Source: Alviniconcha marisindica
Lineage: Eukaryota > Mollusca > Gastropoda > Provannidae
Assembly (NCBI GenBank): GCA_018857735.1
Contig: JABMCL010001960.1
Location: forward strand, 547,501-611,500
Direction: 5' to 3'
DNA length: 64,000 bases
Position numbers and translations under genes: made by a program. The notes beneath the pieces are model-generated. The model did not search any database. It was not told the origin of the DNA and saw nothing but the letters and a program-made list of their open reading frames with translations. Shown in pieces: positions 25,201 through 37,423 of the stretch (position 1 is the first letter of the stretch; each line of letters opens with the position of its first letter).

Positions 25201-28200
25201 GTCTGTCAGGCTTGTAACACCACCGAAAAGAGAGAGATGCAAAGAGACTGTGTGTATAGGATGTAGAGAGAGACAGTGTGTACAGGTTTAGAATGATACA
25301 GAACTTACTTTGTGACTGGTGTTGCTGGGCAGTCATTTTAGCACACAGTGAGTGCTACTGGAGTTTTTATTTTTTTAATCACTTATAGAGACATCAATGG
25401 TTTTAAAGATTATGTCTTATCACATGTGTGTGTTACAGCTTTTGAGTTCTGTGATGTTTTGTTCTAGTATTGTGTGTGTGTGGGGGGGGGGGGGGGGGGG
25501 GCATTTATGTTTTTGCTCTTCCTGCATAATGCATCAAGTCATTGTTTCAACGCATGATATCCTTCTAAACTAGATCTGCATCAAACAGCTGCATTCCATT
25601 TTGTCTTATTGATTTCACTGTGCAACTGGTCATGGAACTGTACAAATATAATTGGGAGTAAAAATTGATTGAAACTGATCTGTTGCAATACACAACCAGA
25701 TTTGTATCCAGCCTTGTTGCTTTTTTTGTTTGTTTTGTTTTTTGCCTTTTTCTCTCTTCCACATCACACTTCATCAATAATCCCCATTTTGTAATCTGCA
25801 TCACTCTTTTAATTGTATGCATGTAGCATACACAATTTAGAAGGAAAAACCCTTGCTGTTTATATGGCACACCCCCCCTCTTCCTGTGCAATGGATGTAG
25901 CCCAGGCCATATTGAAATCATCTCCATCTGTCCTATAATAATAATGGAAATTTGTAAAGCGCCTACCCTGCAGCTCAAAGCACTGAACAAGCATAGTATA
26001 ACGCATGTAATGTACATCGAGATGGAAATGTTTTGTGACACCCAGAGTGTGCACACATATGTGGTCACAAGCCTGCAAACTGCATTTCATTATTACTAAA
26101 ATTCCAATTCAAATATGTGGAATGTGAATGAAGAACTTTTTGTGTCATAGCAGGCTATGTACTGACAACATACAGGTGTGTGGTGGAAGATTTTTTTTTT
26201 CTCTCCAGCATCCAGGCACATTAAAGGTTAAAACGAATGCTGTTTATTATGACAAAACACAAAATGTAATTTTTGAGGGTAAGCCCCTTTTTCAAGGTAC
26301 AAAACAACACTGAAACAACATTTAAGCATTGAAAAATGAGATGGAGGATACTTACGTGCTTTTGGTTGAGCTGTTCTGTTATGTTGTTTTAGTGTCCTTT
26401 AAAAATAAAAATAAAAATCTTAAGTTTTGTTTTGTAGCTTGAAAAAGGGGCTCAAATTCACATGTTGTCTTTTGTCATAGTAAAGTTCTTTTTCCAACCC
26501 CGTGTTACAACAGTAGCACATACAAGATCATGGTCAATTGGCCAAAAGTGCAGGTGGCATGTTACAACTAAACACATGTGCACCCTGCATATGTGGCTTT
26601 GCATGAAATGACACTGTAAACTTATGCATGGTTGTAAGATGTACACAGAACATGCACTGACATGGCAGCAGTTTCACCTGGTACCAGCCATGTAACAACC
26701 AAACAGAGCTGTATGTACACCACTTAACTGGATATTTAAAAATGCGCTGTAAAAAGGTTACGTACAGTCATTCATTCAAAATTACATGCAACAAGAGTGC
26801 ATTGAGTCTGCTTGAGAGCAAAGAGTAGCACTGCATAAAAAAAGTGATCAGTCAATAACAGTATAACTGGGCAATTAATGGACGTGCATGGGGAGGGAGT
26901 TGGCAGGGGGAGGGGGGGGGGAGTACTATGTTAAATAGATGGCAAAACTTTGTCAAGTACTTAGTCACACAAGTTCTTCAAGCTTCTTGCCAGTATGTTC
27001 GATGAAAATAAATAGTTCTTATGAGGGTGTGCTTGATTTTTGTCTGGACCTTAGCTATCAATGTTGTTTTTTTTATTCCTGCTTCTCTTTGTTCTTTTCA
27101 GGGGGATGGTGCACCAGTGCCCAACACCCACATTGAAGGCCTGGATGACTCAGCCATGACCTATAACAGTGCAGGTGAAAGTGAAGGGCAGGAAATGAGA
27201 ATATTATCCAGACCATTCAGCGTGAAGCTGGAGGTGGACATGATGCAGCTGTTGCTTACTCTGACTTCACTCTTGTCTCGCACCTGGCGCCTTGGCCTGC
27301 CACGAGCTGTTGTGTAAGTTGCCACGTACAGCTCCTGTAGGTTCCTTCCTGGCTAGACACAGTGCACGTGAGTGTGCCTTGAACTGTGGCCCTGTAGATG
27401 ATCTCTTATTGCAGGACAAACCTGATACAGGTGTACACATGTTCTACAGGACATACCTGATGCAGGTGTACACAGTTACTACAGGACCAACCTGATGCAG
27501 GTGTACACATGCACCACAGGACAACCATTATGCAGGTGTACACATATACTGCTGGATAGACCTGATGAAAGTGTACATATACTGCAGGACAAACCTAATG
27601 CAGTTGTGCAAGTATGTAACATAGTTTTCACACTACAAGGCACTTTCAGCTATACCCAGTTTCTGCTACAGTCAGTGGGTGTGGGTGTGTATGTGTGTCC
27701 ATATAATGCCTTATGTAAATTGTTTTGGTAGGACTGTCCACTATATGCATATACAATATTGTATTTAGGTTAATATGTATGATGTGAGTGCTCAGGGCGT
27801 TGATGAGCCCATGATAAATGTACGTTATTATTAATGTGGCTATTGGAGCAGCTAGCAGACTTTCCTTTGTCAGCAATGCAAGACACAGCTGTCATCTTCA
27901 TGCCACTTTTTGCCAGACATAATTTTGTCACCCTCCCACAGTTTTTGTCTTGTTTTTGGTACATGTACTTTGTAGCAAGTATACTTCCAGCACTCTGACC
28001 TTTCAGATTTACCTTCATGTTATTCCTATCAAGCTTGTAAGAGACAGGTATTGTTTATGTTCCCTTTTCACATGTTCATATTGACAAAGGTTGAGATGTT
28101 AGAATGACAGTTATGCAAGGCTCATTGCATAATTGGATATCAGTGAATATAGTCATTTAAGGATTTAGGCGTTAGTAGCATCAAAAGTACAAAGTTTACC

Positions 28201-31200
28201 CCAGTTTTGACCAAAGGAGACAATGCATAGTAGATATTCAAACAACAAAATTTTCCTGGAAATTGTAGTATCACTTTAATAGAAGGTTCAGTTTAAAAGC
28301 ATGTCTAAGGGAGACAATCCATAACTTGTGTAAATCTGAGCGTTAGCTTCACAAATTTATGACTGTGTGTGCCTGGGGATGGTGAAAATATATGAGTGTC
28401 TGTAAGTGTATCTGTCAGGATGGCAAACAAACAAACATACAATTACCACAAGACATACAACACAAGTATGGATCAAACAAACGAGCGCAAATGATTTTCT
28501 TATTTGTATTCAAATATAAAAAGTCACATGATTCTTTGCATAAAACTACATACACATGCACAGGTTCTTTTCCCTGAAAATATATCAGACTAGTTACAGT
28601 TAGGGCTATCTAACTGGTAATAACTTGACCTACGTTGTTAACAAGTTGAGCCATGCTTGAAGGTTTAACAACTGCTACCCAAAACATTCCAGGTCCTGAG
28701 ATCTTGGGATATTTTCTGAGTCTTGAGAGGTCCCCAAAATATTCTGAGTTCTGAAAGGGCAAAAAAATAGTCTAAGTTCTGCAATCTCAAAAAATAGTCC
28801 AAGTTCGGTGATCTTGAAAAATATTCTGTGTTCCAGCAGGTCTGAAAAATAAACTGAGTTCTGAAACACTAAGAAATGTTCATGTTCAGAGTTCCTCAAA
28901 GTAGAAATATGTTCTAAGTTCTGAGACCCTGAAAAATGGTCACAGGTCTGAAAAGTAAACTGAGTTCCAAATTGCCAAAAAATCATCAGGGTTCTTCGAG
29001 ACAGAAAAATACCCTGAGTTCTAGGATCTGGAAAAATTGTCTATCTTCCAGTTAGTCTAAAAAATAAACTGAATCCCAAAGGGCCGAGAAATATTATCAG
29101 TTCTGAAGGCCCTGGAAAATGGTCTACGTCCAACTGGTCTGAAAAATAAACTGAGTTCCAAAATGCCGTAAAATATTCAGAGTTCTTAGGGGTAGAAAAT
29201 TATTCTGAGTTCTGGGAGCGCTGTTTAACCACTGCCTGAAAACATCCTAAGTTTTGAAAGGTCTGAAAAATAAACTGACTTCAAGCTGCGCTATCTAACC
29301 CCCGTCTGGAAATATTCTAAGTCCTGGCTGTTAAAGATTTCGGCAGTTGAGTCCAAGTTCCCAGCCTTCAAAGTTGAATAACTCCACATCTGCCGATCAT
29401 ATGCTGTCACCGACTTGGTCAAAGATTTTACTAAGGAATAGAGCCAGTAGTGCCCAGAGCTCCACTAAATTGTGCATCTTAATAGGCCTACTTTCAAATA
29501 CTGGCCTGGTTATATTGTGGACTACACTTCTGATAACAACAAGAAAAAAGAAAAAATATTAGTGGTCAAACATATTTCAGTTTTCTCTACACTTGTAAAC
29601 AAAGACATTTCTTTGTGATCATAATAAAATAAAATCACTTTACGTGGATTGGACCTACAATCAGGGTTTCATGAAATGATACTGAATGTGTGTATGTGAC
29701 CTAAAGAGAATGCAACATATTACCATGAAATGTCTCTTTTTCTTTCTTCCCATCTGGCCTGTTATTCATCTCTGAGTCTGAACATCAAAATCCTATAGCT
29801 AGGTTTGACAATGACAGTACAAATAGATTGTTGTGAGGGTTTGATGAGCTTGAATGAGTCTCTGACACTGTATACAAAGAGAGTGTTGTGTATGTTTGAT
29901 GAGCTTGTATGAGTCTATGACACTGTATGAAAAGAGAGTGCTGTGTAGGTTTGATGAACTTGTTTGACACTGTACACAAAGAGTGTTGAACTTGCATAAC
30001 ACTGTACACAAAGAGAGTGTTGTGGGTTTGATAAGCTTGTATGAGTTTATGACACTGTACACAAAGAGAGTGTTATGTAGGTTTGATGAACTTGTATGAC
30101 ACTGTACACAAAGTGTTGAGTAGGTCTGATGAGCTCATATGACACTGTACATGAAGAGTATTGTGTGTTGTGTAGGTTTGATGAGCTTGTATAACACTGT
30201 ACACAAAGAGAGTGTTATGTAGGTTTGATGAACTTGTATGACACTGTGCACAAAGAGAGTGTTGTGTAGGTTTGATGAGCTCCTGTGACAGTGTACATGA
30301 AGAGTGTTGTGTGTTGTGTAGGTTTGATTAACTTCTATGACACTGTACATGAAGAGAATGTTGTGTGCTGGGCAGGTTTGATGAGCTGCACTTTGCAAAG
30401 TTTGTGTCATTGTACATGAAGAGAGTGTTCTTCTTTGATGTCCACCCACCACTGGGCAAAATGCTTCTGGCACTGGCAGGTTAGTGTTCTCTTTGTATCA
30501 ATGTATTGTCTGAAAAACAACAACAGCTTTTAGGAAGTGGATTGACCAAGGGGTCTTCACCCTGACATTCACTGAGCCATTTGGCTGGTATTTTTCAGTG
30601 GGGGTCCCAGGTTCAATCATGCTTCAGTCCTGACTCAGTATTGTACTTTGCCTTCACTTCTTGTCTACCATGGAAGCTGGACTGACTAAGAAAAAGACAA
30701 AAAGCTTGTTCAGTTTATGCATTTGACCACCCTCAAGTCAAAGAAGAATAGGACAATTTTCTGACTGGTGAGAAAAATTTAAATGGTAAACAGACACATG
30801 ATATATACTGGTTGGACTGGGTAGTGCTGCTCTTGCTTCCAGCATGGGACCAAGAAAGAGTAAAAAGCATTATGTAAAAAAGAGCCTGGTTTATTTTGTT
30901 TACCTGCATTAAAATGAAGTTTGTGTATTGGATTTCAGGTAACTATGCTGGTTTTGAAGGGGAGGTAAAGTTTGAGCGGATTGGTGCGGAGTTCCCTCCC
31001 TCAGTGCCAGTGGAGGCCCTGCGGCTGGTGCCAGCGGTCCTTGGCAGCCTGGTTGTGCCGCTCATCTATCAGATCGCTGTGGAGCTGGGCCTTTCTCGCT
31101 GGGCCGCTCTCCTGGCAGGCAGCTTTGTGCTCCTAGGTAGACTTGTATCTGCTTTGCTTGTTTTTGTCACATTAGGGTAATGGGAAGGAAGATCTGAAAA

Positions 31201-33561
31201 TAATGAAAGGCAGACCTCTAGAAATACACTCGTCCAGTTGCCTGAGGCAGGTAAAATTGCTTTTGGGTGAGTCTGAAACAAAAACCACTCACACACATAC
31301 AGCAAGTCATAATTTGCCTTCTTAGATGATGAACTATCCACAGTAACATCCACAGAAACCATAAGGCTTATTAGGGCTTATTAGTCTGAATTAGTCCACT
31401 TGGATCATCAGCAAGAAAAAAACTGAGTGGTGTGGTCTGCAATGCAAATTCATCGCCATTTTAACTTAGCTAAACCTGCAAAAATGAGGCAGAGTTATGA
31501 AATTTCTGTTTCTTCAAGTCAAGCCCTTTGAGCTTAGTGTTTATTTATATCTCTATGCTCCAGCCTCACGCAAGTAAAGCATATTTTCATGCCATTGCAA
31601 CATTTTGTTCTTCTTCTTCCTTTTTAGTTAAAGTCTTTTCACATAAATGATATTAGACTGATCATATAACTTATAAGCAAGCTACATCAAAACAATATTA
31701 AAATTCAATATTTTTTAAAATAAAAACAACACTTATTTGCAGTCATTAAAACAAATATGCATTTGTGTGTATGTATGTATATATATATATATGATGAACA
31801 GCTGCCATGTGAACACCATTTGCCATGATCCAGTAATTCATGATGTGCAGCTGCTATGTGAACACCGTTTGCCATGATTCAATAATGCATGATGTACAGC
31901 TGCTATGTGAATACCATTTGCCATGAATACCATTTGCCATGTTTGATTTTTGATATTTGTTGGTTTATTGTTTTTGTGTTACCATGGCTACTCAGTGTGT
32001 TTCAGATCCCTCTGGTCACAATGTGCATACTGGTGTTTTTTGTTTGTTTGTGTGTGTGTGTGTGTGTTTGCACATGCATGCATGCATGCATGTGTGCATG
32101 GTGTGTGTTTCAGACAATGCCTTTTTGCAGTCTTGTCTCATGCTGATGGTGTGCTGTGATGTACTTGCAGTTTGTGTTTCAGACAATGCCTTGTGGTGCA
32201 GTCTCATTCCGTGCTGATGTGCTGTGAGGTACATGTCTCTGTTTCAGACAGTGTCTTGTTAGTGCACTCTGGTTTCATATTGATGTGGTGCAGTCAGGTC
32301 TATGTGGTGTCTATTTCAGACAATGCCTTGCTGGTGCAGTCTCGTTTCATGCTGATGGAGGGCATGCTCATCTTCTTCTCCAGTTTGGCCATTGTGTCCT
32401 TTCTCAAGTTCAGAAACCTCAATCACAGGTATGGCCAGAACCAGACTCATCTTCTGCCTGACTTTCCCAGGCTGTATTGTTTGGCATTGATAACTGAGTT
32501 ATCTGCTAATGCATACAGCTAATACATACAGACATGCAACAGCATGTACAAGTTTGTGAAGAGATGTTCAGTGCTGAAATGATGCATGGAGGGTATTTTC
32601 TTTTCAGTGATAGTGGTGGTGGTTGAGAAGATGATCAACACCTCAATGATCATGATGTGTGCAGGACACTTTGCTCACAGTTGTGGTGGTGGTGGTGGTT
32701 GTTAAGGAGATGGTCAGCACCACACTGCTGATGATGTGTGCGACAGTGTTGCTTCCTGTTTGTATCATTGTCTGACCCAGGACAGTTCCCAGGGATATCA
32801 GGTCACTGTCCACAGGAATGTCAGCAGCAATAGTCATGCCACCCAGCCCTTTGTTTCTGATGACTGTTGCACATCACATGTTCATATTGTATTTGCTGAA
32901 GGGCGCTTCATGTTGTGTGCAGAGTATGTTTTGACTGGCATGAATAATGGTGTGAATGTATGATGGTTAATGTTTGACTAATGAGCCATGAGGACATCTG
33001 TGGAAAAGGCTTTAAACAATAGCTTTTTCTTGGAAGGCAATCCTGATGGAGGTCTTTCAAACTGTTCATGATGTTATCTTCCATTGGTTTAAGCAAAGTT
33101 TATTTACATTCATGAAAATATGGAAAATCAAAATCATTGTATGAGCACTAAACAAGCTAAGCTTATAGTAAATGCTCACAAGCATAATTTACTAAATTCA
33201 TTTTGCAAGAACGGGTATGTTTATGTTAAACAACATGAAAATGACAGAAGAATTCGGTCAAAAATTGAGAGAGAGAGATTGATTGATTGATTGAACTTTA
33301 TTTCTCAACGGTGAAGATATTATTAGCACAAAGGCCGACTCACATATCTGCCGTTGCTACATTACTACTAATAACCAAGACATTCACAGTTAAATATTAT
33401 TACAGAAGGCTATAGACAAATACACATCAGTAAAATAAAAAACAAATAAAAATAATAATAATACAACAACAACACACATATAAAACCAGACAGCGATTGC
33501 AACGGAAATGAAAAAAATAGCAGTGAAAAACAGCTGGAGCAAAAAAGTCTAAAACACAGTT

Positions 33562-33653
<92 letters not shown>

Positions 33654-33813
33654 TTTTAAAAAAACTAAAAGAAAAACTTAAAAAAACACTAAAAAAACTG
33701 GGTAATTTACAGAGAGAGCAGGGGAAGGGGAGGGATAAAATTAAGCTTAAGAAAAACGACAATATCAACAAGGAAAAAGAAATGGATACTAAATTAGTAC
33801 ATAAAATTAAAAG

Positions 33814-33853
<40 letters not shown>

Positions 33854-36295
33854 AAAATGCTCTTATGCCAGTAACTACTTAGTTGAGTTTGTCATTCCAT
33901 GGCAAAATGTCCAGACTGGGCAATGAAGTCTAGGACAGCTTTAAATATTAGCGAGTTCATATTGTTTGATATGTTTGGATCCCTTTGCAGGAGGGTAGTA
34001 ATAGTCAGCAAATCTGCAGGGAGTTTGAATATGGTGTTTTGATGTACGTTTGTGAAATGTGGGCAGTGTTGAATGTAGTGTCCACAATCACAAGAGCTAT
34101 TAGCTGTTAAGTGTCTGTTTAGTAGGTGATAATTTAAGTTGCTCATGCCAAGACAGAGTTTGCAATGTATTATCTGTGCTTTTTGACTACCGTTGTAAAA
34201 GAAAGTTGGAGGATCTGTGTCATTTCTGAGAGAAAGTGTTAACTTGACTAATTGGTTTTGTTTGCTGTATGTTTTCTGGTAAATTATTCCACAGTGTAGT
34301 TGTCGATGGGAAAAATGATTGCATGTAAGTCTCAGTTTTATGTTTTGGTACCTGTCATTGGAGTGGTTGTCATCGACGGTATAGATTAGTTGAGGAAACA
34401 AGTGGGTGTAGATGTTCCCTGTTCCCTCAAGTAAGTCGGGGTATTTTCTTGGACAGTCTTGTGGTACATAATAATTTTGTGTCTGAAGCGTCTCTGTCAT
34501 AAAGTTGTGAACCCTGATTCAGTGTTTCTGGTGACTTGTTCCACAAACAGCACATGTAATGGTTCTTACTGCATTGAGGTGTAGACTTTCCAGATCTTCT
34601 GCTAATTTTAGACTACAGTTATCCCAAACAACATCAGCATAATCTAGTTGCGGTAATTTAATAGACTTATACATGGTTTCAGGAGATTTTCTGCTAAGAC
34701 GATACTTTAACGATCTTAGGCAAGTGACTCGACTTCTGCATTTTGCAATTAAGGTTTTAATATGACTTTCCCATTTACAGTTGTTTTGAAAAATGATTCC
34801 TAAGTGTTTATGGCTATGGGTGTCTTCTAAAATAGTCCTTCCAAAATTCAAGGATTGAAATTGGTGGGTTTTGTTCCTGGTTATGTTTATCAGTTCTGTC
34901 TTGCTTTCATTAAACTAAAATTTTCATTTATTTGCCCATTGCATTATTTTATCAAGATCATTGTGTAAACTTTCAGCTCTGATGTGTGGATTTTCTAAGC
35001 CCAAATACATACTAGTGTCATCTGCGAAAAGCTTAATAACTGATTCAGTGTCTTCAACAATGTCATTTATGTAGATAAGGAACAGAAGAGGTCCTAGGAC
35101 TGAGCCCTGTGGGACACCTGCAGGTACAGTTATATAATCAGATCTGCTACCATGGAGTAGCACAGCCTGTTTATGTTCAGTCAAATAGTTTTGAAACCAA
35201 TGAAGTGCCTCTAATTCCAATAGCATACAATTTCCATAGTAAGCCACAGTGCCATACTTTATTGAACGCTTTAGATATATATCAAAGGAAATTACTTGAG
35301 TAATTATTTCACTGTCAGATGACTTCCACTGAGTTTTACACTTTCATGCCCGGGTCTGGATCTAACTGAAAGCAATTTCTATCCTTGCTCTTCTGGGCCT
35401 CTCCACCACCTTCAGCACAATCAGCTATTCTGTATTTCTCCATAGAATCCTACACCCTTTTGGCATTTCTGGTTCAATTCTTTTTTGATTTTCCTCCTGC
35501 TTGACTGACCACACATTGTCTGTGTGTATATTCATTTCCTTCAGTGCTCAAGTGCAATGTCCCACCTGGGTCTGTGCTTGGTCCCATACTTTTTCAGTGA
35601 CTTTGACTGATGAAACATTAAGGTTATTGCAACAATAAGTGCCATGTGATCCTCTCCTATGCAACATAGGAGAGTATCACATGGTACTTATTGTTGCTAA
35701 AGAAATGATTATGTGTGCAGGGCATTTTCCATACAGTGGTGGTTCTGGATGTGTCTCACAGGGGTCAGCTTTACCAGTTCCCTCAGGTAGGTTTTGTTTA
35801 TGGGCACAGTCTGAGTTGCCTACAGTACCTCTTACGAGGCATGCATGTAAATACAAGGTATATAAACTCCATCAGAGGTACATTGTCATTCTGTAGGTGT
35901 TGCATAACAGTCTGTGACCACAGCTATCTCTGAGAATTCAGGCAACTGCTGCCAGAGTATGGCTAGGGTTCAGTCTCTCACCCAAACATTGGCAAGCCTG
36001 TGCAGCAAAATCTGAGCTGTAGCTTCCATATTTTTTCTGTCAAGTCCATGACACTTATGAAAGCAAACATCTGCCCAAGACTTGAAGCCTCAGCATGTAG
36101 CCTAATGACTGCCCTATGGTTATGTTTCAGTGTCAAGTACTCTGGGATTTCCACTGGTCTGCTTATCATCTGCCTGGCCACCAAAGACTTCTGGACACTA
36201 CTTGATAACGTTCACTTATCAGATGTGCGTAATTGTGTGTGTGTGTATACAGTGTGTATGTATGCAGTCATGGGTGCATGTGCATGTTTTTACAG

Positions 36296-36360
<65 letters not shown>

Positions 36361-37333
36361 GTTAAAAAGGGGTGTGTCTGACAAAACTAGCTGATGTCAA
36401 GAGTTATGATATTGCTGTGTACCTGTGGTGTTCCAAGTGTTCCAAGTGTGTGTGATAAAAGACCTGACAGTAATATTTGCGATGTAGTTTTGTACTTGTC
36501 ATGTCCCAGGTGTCTAATGAAACAGCTGATGGTTGATGTGTACCTGTCATGTCCCAAGTGTGATATAGCAGCTGACAGTAAGAGTTATGATGATGCTGTG
36601 TACTTTCCACACCCCAAGTGTGTCTGATAAAACAGTTGAAGAAAAAAGAGATCTGAGACAAAGTTGAGTGCCAGCAATATCATTCTGAAATAAGATCCTA
36701 ACACAAAAAAGGTTAATGAGAATGCTGATATTAATAGGACAACACAAATAAACATGCAGATTTTCAGGGTAAACCCCTTGACAGATACATGTTGATATAT
36801 AAAAATTGTCTACTTATCCAGTTTCAGTTATTGGGCCTGGAGTGTGTTGTGATGTTGCTGTATACCTGTCATATAACAGGTGTGCCTGATAAGGCAGCTG
36901 CTGGTTGCTGTGTATCTGTCACGTAACATGTCTGATAAGGCAGCTGATGGTTGCTGTGTATCTGTCATGTAACATGTGTCTGATAAAGCAGCTGATGGTT
37001 GTTGTGTATCTGTCATGTAGTATGTCTGATAAAGCAGCTGATGGTTGCTGTGTACCTGTCATGTAACATGTGTCTGATGAGGCAGCTGATGGTTGCTGTG
37101 TATCTATCATGTAACGTGTCTGATAAAGCAGCTGATGGTTGCTGTGTATCTGTCATATAACAGGTATGTCTGATAAAGCAGCTGATGGCAAGAGTTGTGA
37201 TGTTGCTGTTTGTTCCTGTGGCTGTGTACCTGGCTGTGTTCTATGCACACCTGAGTGTGCTGACCAAGGCTGGACCTCATGACAATGTCATGACCAGTGC
37301 CTTCCAGGCCAGTCTGGAGGTAACACTGTGTGC

Positions 37334-37423
<90 letters not shown>

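Noticed and set aside
30605..30625. B-box-like GGTTCAATC suggesting a tRNA
   Set aside because: No A box at the right distance and no cloverleaf-compatible arms.
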